A stretch of DNA of 64,000 bases. Origin: Bacillus methanolicus. Its GTDB lineage: Bacteria; Bacillota; Bacilli; Bacillales; Cytobacillaceae. The stretch spans positions 1,187,501-1,251,500 of the forward strand of contig NZ_PNFF01000001.1 of the NCBI RefSeq assembly GCF_028888695.1, in the 5' to 3' direction. Below are positions 45,681 through 55,037 of this stretch, one piece after another; the stretch's first letter is position 1; each line of letters opens with the position of its first letter. The notes beneath the pieces were generated by a model. It was not told the DNA's origin. It saw only the letters and a list, made by a program, of their open reading frames with translations, and did no database searches. The position numbers were made by a program, and so were the translations under genes.

Positions 45681-46256
45681 ATGAACTGGTACGAAAAACT
45701 GAGTCAATATTTTCCGATAGAAGAGATGAAATCAAAGGAGCATATCGTGGCTCTCTTAAAAGAACGAGGAGATATTTACCATAAAAATGAAGGTCCTAAT
45801 CACGTGATGATGTACGCTGAGTTTGATGATTTTATATTTATTGATTATTTATTTGTATCCAAAAAATCAAGAGGACAAGGGCTTGGCCATCAATTGATTG
45901 ACAAACTCAAGAAAAAAGGCAAACCGATTATTTTAGAAGTGGAGCCGGTTGATTATGAAGACAGTGATACGGAAAAAAGACTCCGTTTTTATAAACGAGA
46001 AGGGTTTGAGCATGCCCAATCGATCGGATATCATCGCCGTTCGTTAGCGACGAACGAAGTCAATCAAATGGAAATCTTGTATTGGTCGCCAACGGAAGAA
46101 AGTGAAGAAAGCATTTTCGAGAAAATGAAAAAAACATATCAAATGATTCATACGTATAAAGATAAAAGATGGTACGGGGAGTCGTATTTGCCCGCTGATA
46201 AAGCTTTAACGTTCGATGAAAATCGCAATGAACGTGACATATTAGCAGACATTTAA
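45681..46256 (+). CDS. GNAT-family N-acetyltransferase
   Basis: 191 residues. The acetyl-CoA site is visible as IDYLFVSKKSRGQGLGHQLIDKLKKKG (R-G-Q-G-L-G), followed by RLRFYKREGFEHA. The C-terminal third is a charged extension. ATG follows a strong AGGAGGAAAAG. Single-gene unit with its own terminator. The substrate is unknown. Confidence 0.88.
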   Translation: MNWYEKLSQYFPIEEMKSKEHIVALLKERGDIYHKNEGPNHVMMYAEFDDFIFIDYLFVSKKSRGQGLGHQLIDKLKKKGKPIILEVEPVDYEDSDTEKRLRFYKREGFEHAQSIGYHRRSLATNEVNQMEILYWSPTEESEESIFEKMKKTYQMIHTYKDKRWYGESYLPADKALTFDENRNERDILADI

Positions 46257-46312
46257 AGGGGAAAGTGCGGTTTCATAAGTTCAAAAAAATAAAAATGTAT
46301 TAAACGAAAATG

Positions 46313-46342
46313 AACCATTCTTAAGAAAAGGATGGTTTTTTG
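46313..46342 (+). terminator. Terminator of the GNAT gene
   Basis: AACCATTC (46313-46320) pairs, with one mismatch, with GGATGGTT (46330-46337), followed by TTTTT. Confidence 0.75.
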
Positions 46343-46490
46343 TATGTGCCAAACCTTTCATTAAAGAAAAAAATCACAACAGCTGGTTTTGAAAAAGAAA
46401 AACACGAACATACTTACGTATTTGAAACAACATATGTTATGATCAATTTGTATTAAACTAGTTATAGTTATTTTCGAGGAAAGTGAAAAA

Positions 46491-47234
46491 ATGAAAAAAA
46501 TACTCTTTACTATTACAATAATTGGAATATTTTTTATCATTGCGGCCTGTTCAAATTCACATGAATTTAAGAGAATTCAAGTTGAATTTAATGAGCTTTA
46601 TGACGGAGATACAATAGGTGTCTTTTATAATGGAAGACCTGAAAAAGTCCGTTTTTTGCTTGTTGATACTCCCGAAACATCCCATCCTCGACTAGGTGAA
46701 CAACCTTTTGGAAAAGAAGCGAAGATGTTCACGAGAGATTTAGTTGAAAAAGCCAAAACAATCGAACTTGAATTTGATATTGGTCCGAATCGGGATAAGT
46801 ACGGCCGCTTGTTGGCTTATGTGTATGTTGATGGAAAAATGATCCAAGAGGAGTTATTAAAAAATGGATTAGCCAGAGTGGCATATGTGTACCCTCCTAA
46901 CACACGGTATGTCGATCAGTTCCGAGCTATTCAAGAAAAAGCTCAACAAGAAGGCATTGGGATTTGGAAGGTTGAAAACTACTCACAAGAAGACGGGTTT
47001 CATCCTGAAATGATTGGTAAAACTAAAGAAAATAGTGACAAGCAAGGCAAAGCGGTACATAATGACTCTCCAAAATCACAACGAGGATGCAAAATAAAAG
47101 GGAACATTAGTTCAAATGGCGAAAAAATCTATCATACCCCTGATTCGCCATGGTATGAACAAACGAAGCCGGAAGTTTGGTTCTGTTCGGAAAAAGAAGC
47201 AGCTTTAGCCGGTTTTCGTTCTCCCAAAAAATAG
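46491..47234 (+). CDS. Lipoprotein thermonuclease (SNase family) with C-terminal CxxH-like tail
   Basis: 247 residues. Lipobox IIAAC (Cys20) anchors it outside the membrane. The SNase domain has DGDTIGV, RFLLVDTPET (catalytic Arg and Asp region) and NRDKYGRLLAYVYVDG. A C-terminal module (CKIKGNISSNGEKIYHTP, WFCSEKEAALAGFR) is the small domain often joined to secreted nucleases. Probably degrades extracellular DNA. ATG after GAGGAAAG. Confidence 0.9.
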   Translation: MKKILFTITIIGIFFIIAACSNSHEFKRIQVEFNELYDGDTIGVFYNGRPEKVRFLLVDTPETSHPRLGEQPFGKEAKMFTRDLVEKAKTIELEFDIGPNRDKYGRLLAYVYVDGKMIQEELLKNGLARVAYVYPPNTRYVDQFRAIQEKAQQEGIGIWKVENYSQEDGFHPEMIGKTKENSDKQGKAVHNDSPKSQRGCKIKGNISSNGEKIYHTPDSPWYEQTKPEVWFCSEKEAALAGFRSPKK

Positions 47235-47277
47235 CTATAATTCAATTTACAAAATTTATGAAAGTGAGTGCTTAGAG

Positions 47278-47742
47278 ATGGAAGTATCAAAAAGCAGTTC
47301 AAAAGGACAAGAGACCGAAGTACGTGAGCTCTATCAACTGGTGATAGATGGCTGGAACAAGCGAAGTGCCAATGCTATGGCCGAGCCGTTCGCTGAGGAT
47401 GGTGAAATGATCGGATTCGATGGAAGCCAAGTCATTGGGAGAGCAGAGATCGTTTCGCATCTTCAACCAATTTTTGCCGATCACCCCACTGCCCCATTCG
47501 TGGCAAAAATCAAAAACATACATTTTTTGAGTCCGGAAGTTGCCGTCCTGCGCGCGATCGCAGGCATGGTGCCGCCTGGAAAGTCAGACATTGATCCGAA
47601 AGTCAACACGCATCACACACTCGTTGCTGTGAAGCGAGATGGCAAGTGGCAAGTCGTGCTCTTTCAGAATACACCGGCTCAGTTTCACGGAAGACCGGAG
47701 TTAGTCGAGCAAATGACTGAGGAGCTTCGGCAGCTGCTTTAA
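47278..47742 (+). CDS. SnoaL-like / SgcJ family protein (DUF4440-type)
   Basis: 154 residues of the NTF2-like fold: ELYQLVIDGWNKRSANAMAE, FAEDGEMIGFDG, and KRDGKWQVVLFQNTPAQFHGRP. Such proteins are small hydrolases or binding proteins of unknown substrate. ATG with a weak site. G+C looks higher than in its neighbours. Confidence 0.8.
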   Translation: MEVSKSSSKGQETEVRELYQLVIDGWNKRSANAMAEPFAEDGEMIGFDGSQVIGRAEIVSHLQPIFADHPTAPFVAKIKNIHFLSPEVAVLRAIAGMVPPGKSDIDPKVNTHHTLVAVKRDGKWQVVLFQNTPAQFHGRPELVEQMTEELRQLL

Positions 47743-47786
47743 TATCATTATTTAATCGTCTAGTTGTATTGTTAACTCAATGAAAA

Positions 47787-47812
47787 GGCGAGTGAGTTTC
47801 GACCCACTCGCC
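47787..47812. terminator. Hairpin between SnoaL-like gene and ssuA
   Basis: GGCGAGTG (47787-47794) pairs with CACTCGCC (47805-47812) between convergent genes. No strong T-run (AATTAATT). Confidence 0.65.
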
Positions 47813-47825
47813 AATTAATTAACCT

Positions 47826-48854
47826 TTATTTGATAATATCTGGCAGCCAATCCGGATCTTTTTCAATTGATTCTTCAACATTTACATCGTTTGGCATAAG
47901 ACCAAGTTCAAAAAATGTATCTGCTAGTTCCTGCTGACTTTTAATTGCTTGTTCATCAATTTTAAGGATACCGTATTCTCTTCTTTTTGTCGCAATTTCA
48001 ATTGCTTTTTCATCAATCTTTAACTCATCAGAAAGAATCTTTGCGACCTCATTAGGGTTTTCATTTGCCCATTGGTTCGATTTCTCAAGTTCTTCAAGAA
48101 TAATTTTTATAAGGTCTGGTTTTTCTTTTGAAAACTTTTCAGAGGCGAAATAATAAGTACGATTTTCAGTTAAGCCTTCACCATTCGTAATCTCTCTTAC
48201 GTCAAGATCATTTTCAATCACGGCGAGGAAAGGATCCCATATTCCTAATGCATCGATTTTACCGGATTCGAATGCAACTCTTCCTTCTGCGGCATCTTTA
48301 TAATAAACAGGCGTAACATCTTCGTATTTTAAGCCTTCCTTTTCTAAAGCTTTAACAAGCAAATATTGTTGATTGCCTCCCTTGGTAACCGCTACTTTTT
48401 TCCCTTTTAAGTCTCTAATTGACTGTATCGGAGAGTCCTTTTTGACTACAATGGCAACACCCTTTGGATATGGAGACTCTGAGGCAATATATACGATTGG
48501 CTTTCCGCTTGCTTGTGCGAATACACTATTACCATCAGAAGCATGGCCAAAATCAATACTTCCCGCATTGAGAGCTTCCAATAATACAGAACCCGTAGGA
48601 AATGGCGACCACTCTACTTTAATTCCCTTCTCTTTGAATCTTTCTTCAAGGTTGCCTTTTGCTTTTAAAATATTTAGCGTATTACCTTTTTGATACCCTA
48701 TTCTTACAACTTTCGTTTCAGATTCTTCTGTTGATGCTTGACTGTTTTGTTTTTCCTCTTCAGGTTTAGATCCGCTGCTTTCACTTCCGCATCCCGCTAA
48801 TAATACAAGCAGTGAAATGAAAATAAAAACAAGTTTAAATGGATTTCTTTTCAT
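47826..48854 (-). CDS. ssuA: Aliphatic sulfonate ABC transporter binding lipoprotein (SsuA-like)
   Basis: 342 residues. Lipobox LLAGC (Cys22), a charged linker, then the binding fold with VRIGYQKGNTLNILKAKG, GSVLLEALNAGSIDFGHASDG, and DLKGKKVAVTKGG. It binds sulfonates outside the cell as a sulfur source. Last gene of ssuC-ssuB-ssuA on the minus strand; gene order differs from B. subtilis ssuBACD and no ssuD monooxygenase is adjacent. Confidence 0.9.
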   Translation of the reverse strand: MKRNPFKLVFIFISLLVLLAGCGSESSGSKPEEEKQNSQASTEESETKVVRIGYQKGNTLNILKAKGNLEERFKEKGIKVEWSPFPTGSVLLEALNAGSIDFGHASDGNSVFAQASGKPIVYIASESPYPKGVAIVVKKDSPIQSIRDLKGKKVAVTKGGNQQYLLVKALEKEGLKYEDVTPVYYKDAAEGRVAFESGKIDALGIWDPFLAVIENDLDVREITNGEGLTENRTYYFASEKFSKEKPDLIKIILEELEKSNQWANENPNEVAKILSDELKIDEKAIEIATKRREYGILKIDEQAIKSQQELADTFFELGLMPNDVNVEESIEKDPDWLPDIIK

Positions 48855-48891
48855 TTTCCAACTTCCTCCTCCATGATTTTTTTATTAATAT

Positions 48892-49647
48892 TTACTTGGT
48901 TGAAGCGGCATTTTGTAATTCAATATTACTGCTTTTTTTCCCCATCAACTTTTCCAGAATCATTCTTTCATATGAGGCAAATTTACTATCTTTTACCCGC
49001 GGCCGCGAAAGTTCGATGACAACATTCATTGTAATTTTGCCTTTTTCAATAAGAACTACCCTATCTGCAAGTGTGATTGCTTCACTTACATCGTGAGTGA
49101 CGAGGATTGCCGTAAATCGTTGTTTCAACCACAATTCCTCGATTAGCTGCTGCATTTCAATCCGGGTTAATGCATCCAGTGCACCGAGCGGTTCGTCCAA
49201 TAACAGCAACTTAGGTTCTCCGGCAAGAGCACGAGCTAAAGCTACACGTTGACGCTGCCCCCCGGATAGAACACTTGGCCATTCGTTGCTTTTTTCTGCG
49301 AGACCTACAAGTTTTAATGATTCTTCGGCTTTTTTCTTCGAAGTAAACTTTGTACCGAGTTCGACATTTTGGATGACGGTTTGCCATGGAAGCAGCCTTG
49401 CATCTTGAAACATAATTCTCAAATCCGGATGAATGCCTTTTATCGCTTTTTCATTAAACAGGATTTTGCCAGCGGTTGGATCTTCTAATCCTGAAATTAG
49501 CCTTAATAGCGTACTTTTTCCACAGCCGCTGCGCCCGACAATTGCCAAAAATTCACCCGGTTTGATTTCTAAATTTAAGCCATTGATCACTTCGAGGCTT
49601 CCAAAACGTTTATGAACATCTTCAACCTTTACATAAATTCCTGTCAT
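48892..49647 (-). CDS. ssuB: Sulfonate ABC transporter ATPase (SsuB-like)
   Basis: 251 residues. Walker A GRSGCGKST (38-46), IMFQDARLLPWQTV (Q-loop of the SsuB/TauB group), signature LSGGQRQRVALARALA, Walker B LLLLDEPLGALD and the switch His in VTHDVSEA. ATG 49647, 14 bases after ssuC. Confidence 0.93.
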   Translation of the reverse strand: MTGIYVKVEDVHKRFGSLEVINGLNLEIKPGEFLAIVGRSGCGKSTLLRLISGLEDPTAGKILFNEKAIKGIHPDLRIMFQDARLLPWQTVIQNVELGTKFTSKKKAEESLKLVGLAEKSNEWPSVLSGGQRQRVALARALAGEPKLLLLDEPLGALDALTRIEMQQLIEELWLKQRFTAILVTHDVSEAITLADRVVLIEKGKITMNVVIELSRPRVKDSKFASYERMILEKLMGKKSSNIELQNAASTK

Positions 49648-49661
49648 GTTCTCACCTTATG

Positions 49662-50441
49662 TTATGATTTATGTTTACTAAAATTTGGATGCCATTGAAG
49701 CCATTTTTTTTCTAATAATCCCGCAAGGACATCTGATAATTTTCCTAACAAGGCATACAAAATAATACTCAGCAAAACAATGTCCATTTGCATAAATTCT
49801 CTTGCAAATGTAGCCATATAACCGATACCGGAATCAGAAGCGATTGTTTCGGCAACAATTAAAGACATCCACATAATTCCAAGTGCATATCTTACTCCAA
49901 CAAGAATCGAGGGCAGAGCACCGGGCAGAATGACTTTCCAATATAAAGTTATTCCTTTTAAGCCATAAACTTTTCCCATCTCAATAAGCCCGGGATCCAC
50001 GTTGCGAATTCCGTGAAACGTATTAATATAAATGGGAAATGCAACACCTAGTGCAACAAGAAACAATTTTGCTTCTTCTCCAATCCCAAACCAAAGGATC
50101 ACCAATGGAATTAATGCTAAATGCGGGATTGTACGAATCATCTGAACAGACGTATCCAACAGCTTTTCGGAAAAAGGAAAAAGTCCATTGATTAAACCAA
50201 GCAAAAAGCCAATTACTCCTCCAATAAAAAACCCAATAAATGCTCGCTTCGTGCTTACCCAAACGTAATCAAACAGGCTTCCATCTTCAATTAACCGCAT
50301 CGTTCCCTCGATAACCTCCATTGGTGTAGGCAAAATCTTTGAAGAAATGAAGCCAATCGAACCTAAAACTTGCCAGCTCACGAGAAATATCACAGGTACA
50401 ATCCAGGATATCAGATTGTTATTTTTTATCTTCTTCCACAC
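49662..50441 (-). CDS. ssuC: Sulfonate ABC transporter permease (SsuC-like)
   Basis: 259 residues, about six helices; ILPTPMEVIEGTMRLI at the N-terminus, MIRTIPHLALIPLVILWFGIGEEAK and the ILPGALPSILVGVRYALGIMWMSLIVAE EAA loop. First gene of the ssuCBA set. ATG after AAAGGAG. Confidence 0.92.
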   Translation of the reverse strand: MWKKIKNNNLISWIVPVIFLVSWQVLGSIGFISSKILPTPMEVIEGTMRLIEDGSLFDYVWVSTKRAFIGFFIGGVIGFLLGLINGLFPFSEKLLDTSVQMIRTIPHLALIPLVILWFGIGEEAKLFLVALGVAFPIYINTFHGIRNVDPGLIEMGKVYGLKGITLYWKVILPGALPSILVGVRYALGIMWMSLIVAETIASDSGIGYMATFAREFMQMDIVLLSIILYALLGKLSDVLAGLLEKKWLQWHPNFSKHKS

Positions 50442-50616
50442 AGAACTCTTTCTCCTTTCGCTGCCTTTTGATCTTTGTTTGCATTCTTTTTCATTGAGTT
50501 TTAAGACAAAGTAAATCGAGCGTTTTAATAAGTTTTAAAATAAAAAAATTTTGAAACAGTTTGTTGTTTTATAAAAGTTTTCAAGTCTATGGAATATTGA
50601 ATGCAAACAAGCTAAT

Positions 50617-51696
50617 TTAATTCACAGGGACAAAGCTCTGTATCATTTTTTCCAAGTGTTTTACGGTAGGAGTTAAATTAGCAAGGAAATATGATTCTCT
50701 TAATCTTCGGGATGGATCACTTTTTTGTAAATAACCTGCACCGCCATGATGCAGCATTCCGGCTTGAACAGCTTTTAAAGTTAAATAGACAACATCTAAT
50801 CGAACCTGCAATAATTCTTTCCAATGTTTCGTCAGATCGGAAGATTCAGATAAATGATACACTTTTTCCCGAAGAGGTTTTAATTCACTCAATAACTCAT
50901 CTGGTTGAATGGCTAAAAATTGATTGCATGCGCCTTGTTTGTTGTACACTTTTTCAATCGTCTGGATGGAAGCTTCTGTTACGCCAAGTCCTAAAGGAAT
51001 TTGATAGAGAACAAAAACAGGACGGATTTTTTGGACAAATTCGTCTGCCTGTTGCGCAATAATCCATTCATCAGGGATAAACACATCATGAAATGAGCAT
51101 GCGTAAGTAGCACTTCCATTCACTCCTAAATACTCGAGCTTTTCTTTTAACTTTAAACCTTCTGCATGACATGGAACATACGCCATGATCCGTTCTTGCT
51201 CATTAACCGATGCTATGATTCCGAACCAATGATCATGTCCTAAATTGGACACGGACGGCAATTGGCCGGAAACAATATAACCTCCGGCAGTACGTTTCGC
51301 TCTTAAATGAAGGGATTCAATGCCGGCATAGTATTTCATCGGGTTAGACAAACCAGTTCCTCCGAGCAATTCTCCGTTTTCAAGCGAAGGTAAGAGTTTA
51401 TTTTTCAAAAAAGGATTGTCACTTTTCCGTATATAAGTTAAAGAAGCTAAGTGGCACCATAAATTAAACGCTGTCGTCATACATACTTTCGCGATCTCCT
51501 CGACTACACGCACTTCCCGGAAACGGATTTCTTTTTCACGCAATCCTTGTGAGTGAAAAAGACCGGATTTTCCAAGTGCTTTTAAGAAATCGCGAGGATA
51601 ATAGGCTTCACAATCAACTTTTCTTACAAAAGGCTTCAATTGATTTGCGATTAAATCTTCCAAAACCTTTATTTCTTTCAATTCCTTTATTTCCAA
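50617..51696 (-). CDS. Acyl-CoA dehydrogenase-fold flavoprotein (SfnB/DszC-like)
   Basis: 359 residues of the acyl-CoA dehydrogenase superfamily: AFNLWCHLASLTYIRKSD, GTGLSNPMKYYAG, SGQLPSVSNLGHDHWF and a C-terminal four-helix part. Relatives near sulfonate transporters are flavin-dependent monooxygenases that release sulfite from organosulfur compounds, which its position 175 bases upstream of ssuC supports. The substrate cannot be named. GGAGG lies about 10 bases before the ATG. Confidence 0.78.
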   Translation of the reverse strand: MEIKELKEIKVLEDLIANQLKPFVRKVDCEAYYPRDFLKALGKSGLFHSQGLREKEIRFREVRVVEEIAKVCMTTAFNLWCHLASLTYIRKSDNPFLKNKLLPSLENGELLGGTGLSNPMKYYAGIESLHLRAKRTAGGYIVSGQLPSVSNLGHDHWFGIIASVNEQERIMAYVPCHAEGLKLKEKLEYLGVNGSATYACSFHDVFIPDEWIIAQQADEFVQKIRPVFVLYQIPLGLGVTEASIQTIEKVYNKQGACNQFLAIQPDELLSELKPLREKVYHLSESSDLTKHWKELLQVRLDVVYLTLKAVQAGMLHHGGAGYLQKSDPSRRLRESYFLANLTPTVKHLEKMIQSFVPVN

Positions 51697-51788
51697 CTTT
51701 CAATCCTCCTCTCTAACACTTTATTGGATCACCTTCACAATAACATACTGGAGGTTTCATTTTATCAATGAAAACTCTAACCCCGATT

Positions 51789-51820
51789 GAAAGCTCCGGC
51801 AATGTGGTTCCGGAGCTTTC
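51789..51820 (-). terminator. Strong hairpin between DUF4242 gene and the flavoprotein gene
   Basis: GAAAGCTCCGG (51789-51799) pairs perfectly with CCGGAGCTTTC (51810-51820). Minus-strand continuation is AATCGGGG rather than a T-run, so it may be a terminator or attenuator. Confidence 0.65.
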
Positions 51821-51882
51821 AGAACTCTCGCAATAACCTGCAGACTATAACCGACAGACCTTTTTTATGATTCCAAACTAAC

Positions 51883-52416
51883 TTATTTTTGAGGCAAAAT
51901 TTCTGTAATTGTATCGATTGGAGCTTTAACTGCTTCGCGCGCTTTTTTGACTGTTGTTTCATCGGGAGCATCGTAGAAGCATAGGCACTTTGTCATATCT
52001 TCGCATACATATGTTCTCGCGAATGAAACCTCAGGTACTTCAGCATAGTGTACGGAGTTCGTTTTCTTTCTGTCCAAATATTGATCCATTGTCAAATTTT
52101 CAGGAAGATTCCATTCTACAAGGTAATTCACTACATCTTTTTGTTTCTTTACTTCTTCTAAATCTTGGCCGACAAGTCGTACTTGTTTAATAAGAGTAAT
52201 CGGAATCCCTAACTCTCTTAAACTATCATTGACAGTATTTCGATCTTCACTCTCGAAAATGAAAAAAGCTCTAGAAAAGTCTTTTGATACTTGGATTTCA
52301 ATAATACTCGCATTTTTCTTGCTGACTGCTTCTTGAATGTCAGATACCTTTTTTTCAAAACTCTCCTTATCCTTTACTGCACCGTTTAAAATAGATTCCA
52401 CTAAGTAAAGCGCCAT
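51883..52416 (-). CDS. DUF4242-domain protein
   Basis: 177 residues with two similar halves: LYLVESILNGAV...SRAFFIFESED and NYLVEWNLPE...FARTYVCEDMTKCLCFYDAPDE. The second half matches DUF4242, a small ferredoxin-like fold, some members of which bind nickel. ATG with AAGGAGGAA upstream. Its upstream region shares a 50-base block with that of the ABC ATPase at 55868, so both belong to one regulon with the sulfur genes. Confidence 0.75.
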   Translation of the reverse strand: MALYLVESILNGAVKDKESFEKKVSDIQEAVSKKNASIIEIQVSKDFSRAFFIFESEDRNTVNDSLRELGIPITLIKQVRLVGQDLEEVKKQKDVVNYLVEWNLPENLTMDQYLDRKKTNSVHYAEVPEVSFARTYVCEDMTKCLCFYDAPDETTVKKAREAVKAPIDTITEILPQK

Positions 52417-52530
52417 TTTGATTTCCTCCTTTTCAAATCACATTTTGACCTTCCGATTAATCGATCGGGATTGTCCTAAGAGTTGTGTGGACTTCCTTAC
52501 TTTTCCGACCGAATTAATGGAATTTTGTTA

Positions 52531-52580
52531 TTGTTAGTAATTTTATTATACTAAGTTCAAAAAAACAACCTTTAAAATAA
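52531..52580 (-). promoter_or_regulatory. Shared promoter block 1 (upstream of DUF4242 gene)
   Basis: A 50-base segment that aligns without gaps (about 40 identities) to 55901-55950. Conserved on the minus strand: AAGGTTG, TTTTTGAAC, AGTATA, and TTACTAACAA. TATAAT on the minus strand (revcomp near 52546-52551) is a likely -10; no good -35, which suggests an activator. Confidence 0.6.
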
Positions 52581-52627
52581 GAAATATGTTATTATTTTAA
52601 AAAATGCGATAATTGGAGGTTTTCTTT

Positions 52628-53080
52628 ATGAAAAAAACGTATCATTTACCATGTAATATTGCCCAAACACTGAACATAATTGGTGATCGTTGGACTTTGT
52701 TAATTGTTCACGAAATATTATTGGGTCATACGACTTTTAACGAAATAAAAAAGTCATTGGACGGTATTTCCTCCAATCTTTTATCAGACCGTTTAAAATA
52801 TTTGGAGGAAACCGGACTTGTCACTTCCACTCTTTACTCTGAACACCCGCCAAGATACAGTTACACATTGACAGAAAGCGGCAAGGATCTTGAGGATGTC
52901 TTTAACGCTTTGATTCTTTGGGGAAGAAACCATTTGAAAAAATGCTACAAGAAAATCGTGCACCAATCGTGCCAGCATGAAATAGAAATCGCCTATTATT
53001 GCCCGCATTGCGAAAAAAATGTGGACGATCTCTCTGTTGTCGAGATTGAATTCAATGATCGCAAGCCGCTTTCATCTTAA
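52628..53080 (+). CDS. HxlR-family transcriptional regulator
   Basis: 150 residues. Winged helix typical of HxlR: CNIAQTLNIIGDRWTLLIVHEIL, FNEIKKSLDGISSNLLSDRLKYLEETGLV, YTLTESGKDL. The C-terminal YYCPHCEKNVDDLS adds a Cys-x-x-Cys that may sense metal or redox state. ATG 52628 follows GGAGG; the TTG at 52613 belongs to that site. Divergent from the DUF4242 gene and so the best candidate regulator of the sulfur cluster. Confidence 0.88.
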   Translation: MKKTYHLPCNIAQTLNIIGDRWTLLIVHEILLGHTTFNEIKKSLDGISSNLLSDRLKYLEETGLVTSTLYSEHPPRYSYTLTESGKDLEDVFNALILWGRNHLKKCYKKIVHQSCQHEIEIAYYCPHCEKNVDDLSVVEIEFNDRKPLSS

Positions 53081-53099
53081 GAAAGGATTACGTGTATTT

Positions 53100-53128
53100 G
53101 GAACAAGCAAAATCGCTTGTTCCTTATT
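53100..53128 (+). terminator. Terminator of the HxlR gene
   Basis: GGAACAAGC (53100-53108) pairs with GCTTGTTCC (53115-53123), followed by TTATTAG. Confidence 0.8.
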
Positions 53129-53173
53129 AGTGTTTAACTCATATCATTATTTAAAAAAACAGAGAGTATGCTA

Positions 53174-53938
53174 TTAATGCGACGCCGAACTTGACCTTCC
53201 CCATTGCTTTTGGATCCATTTCTCAAATAATCCGATTCCCTTGTCCAGAATCAATCCGGAAACACCGATAAAGATAATACCTGCTAATACAAGATCCAGT
53301 CTTAAAGAATTTCTGGAATCAACAATCAGATAACCGAGCCCCGACTGTGCACCAACCATTTCTCCGGCAACAAGGAATATCCATGCTGTACCCACTGCAA
53401 GATGAAGACCATTCGCAATATACGGAAATGAAGCAGGAAAAATGATTTTTCTCAATAATTGAGATTGTTTAATTTCAAAATTTTGTGCAACTTTCAAATA
53501 CATTTTATCTACTTTCCTGACAGCTGATACAGTCGAAAGCAAAACCGGAAAAAATGCGGCGATAAAGATGATGACAATTGCCGGGATATCACCGATTCCA
53601 AACCACAGAACAATAAACGGAGACCATGCAATCGGCGAAACAGGCCTCAATACTTGCGCAATCGGATCAAGGATATCCCACAATTTCGTTAACCGTCCTA
53701 AAATTAACCCTAATACAACTGCTGCAACAACAGCCAAAAGATATCCAATCAAAAATCTCATTAAACTAACTTTAAAATGAATGAAGATCGTTCCATCTTT
53801 AATGAGTGTCATAATGCCTTCCCATACTTTTAAAGGAGATGGAAAGAGAGCCTCGTCATATTTTCCAATAATAATTAACGATTGCCATACTGCGATTAAC
53901 AAAACAAATCCTATTAGAACATTTGAAAATTTCTTCAT
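53174..53938 (-). CDS. SsuC-type ABC transporter permease (second system)
   Basis: 254 residues: FPSPLKVWEGIMTLIKDG, VLRPVSPIAWSPFIVLWFGIGDIPA and FPASFPYIANGLHLAVGTAWIFLVAGE (EAA loop). Taurine/sulfonate/nitrate type. ATG 53938 is 4 bases after the binding-protein stop; an in-frame TTG (53959) overlaps it. Last gene of an ATPase-binding protein-permease operon. Confidence 0.9.
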   Translation of the reverse strand: MKKFSNVLIGFVLLIAVWQSLIIIGKYDEALFPSPLKVWEGIMTLIKDGTIFIHFKVSLMRFLIGYLLAVVAAVVLGLILGRLTKLWDILDPIAQVLRPVSPIAWSPFIVLWFGIGDIPAIVIIFIAAFFPVLLSTVSAVRKVDKMYLKVAQNFEIKQSQLLRKIIFPASFPYIANGLHLAVGTAWIFLVAGEMVGAQSGLGYLIVDSRNSLRLDLVLAGIIFIGVSGLILDKGIGLFEKWIQKQWGRSSSASH

Positions 53939-53942
53939 TTGA

Positions 53943-54917
53943 TCACATCGCTTTGTCAATTAATGAATTATCTACAAACTCCTCATAGGTTGGAGGATTT
54001 TCTGATAGCCCCATTTCAATCATGTACTGTCTCAATTCCTCATACGAGCTTTCGTTTAATCTTAATTCATCATATGAAATCCATTGAAATGACAGATCCA
54101 TCACTTTTTTGTCCACTTTCATGTATTTTGAAGAAACTTGATGAGTGTGTTCATCTTTCAACTCTGCCATTTCTCCGCCTTTTACATATTCATTCACTAA
54201 CTCTTGAGCAGCTTCATTCTCTTTTCGAATAAATTCATTTCTTAGAACGAGTGCGCAGCACACGGAATTTACCCATAGCTCTTCAGACTGGAATAATACT
54301 TTTCCTTTATCCATCGCAACGGACACAGCTCCAAAAGGCTCCGCCACCACATAGCCGGAAATTCTGCCTTCAGAAAGTGCTGCCGGCATTTCAGCAGGAG
54401 GAAGTTCAATCACATTCACATCATCATATGGAAGCCCTTCTTTTTTTAACATTTGATAAAGCAGCATATTATGAGTAGAAAATTTGTGTGGGATGGCAAA
54501 ATTTTTCCCTTTTAAGGCCTCCACACGGTTTATTTCTTTTGAAGATACGATTACATTTCCATCTCGATGGCCTAATGCGACCGCTTTTAAATCGATTCCT
54601 TGTTCTTTTGCTTTCATAGCTAGTTGTACAAGGACGGAAGCTCCATCAATCCTTCCTGTATTGAGAGCGTCCATTAATTCAGGCCACGATCCAAATTTCA
54701 CAAGTTCAAGCTTGATATTTTTAAAGTTTTTCTTGCCGATCTCTTCTTCTATGTACAATGGCACTGCATGAGTGATTGGCAAGTACCCTATTTTAATTGT
54801 GCGTTTTCCGCCTCCGCTGCTATGTGTAGATACTTGACTTGACCCGCAGGCTGAAAGAATAATAAGGTTCATTATGAGCAATGATAAAGTAAAAGCTCTC
54901 CTAATTTTTTTCCTCAT
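53943..54917 (-). CDS. SsuA/NrtA-type ABC binding lipoprotein (second system)
   Basis: 324 residues. Lipobox LSAC (Cys24), then TIKIGYLPITHAVPLYIEEE, FGSWPELMDALNTGRIDGASVL and AEPFGAVSVAMDKG. Belongs to the sulfonate/nitrate/thiamine-precursor binding group; the ligand is not clear, though the sulfur neighbourhood favours an organosulfur compound. It lies 120 bases downstream of the ATPase gene. Confidence 0.88.
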   Translation of the reverse strand: MRKKIRRAFTLSLLIMNLIILSACGSSQVSTHSSGGGKRTIKIGYLPITHAVPLYIEEEIGKKNFKNIKLELVKFGSWPELMDALNTGRIDGASVLVQLAMKAKEQGIDLKAVALGHRDGNVIVSSKEINRVEALKGKNFAIPHKFSTHNMLLYQMLKKEGLPYDDVNVIELPPAEMPAALSEGRISGYVVAEPFGAVSVAMDKGKVLFQSEELWVNSVCCALVLRNEFIRKENEAAQELVNEYVKGGEMAELKDEHTHQVSSKYMKVDKKVMDLSFQWISYDELRLNESSYEELRQYMIEMGLSENPPTYEEFVDNSLIDKAM

Positions 54918-55037
54918 TGAATTAACCCCCTAATTATTTTTAAAAAGATAAATAAATAAAATAACAGAAAAATTCAACTCGCAATAACTTTCTGTAAATT
55001 AAATTTATCTGTATGGCATATTTTCTTACTGAAAAAA

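Noticed and set aside
45523-45735. 70-residue minus-strand frame
   Set aside because: It overlaps the ribosome binding site and start of the GNAT gene and has no upstream signal of its own.
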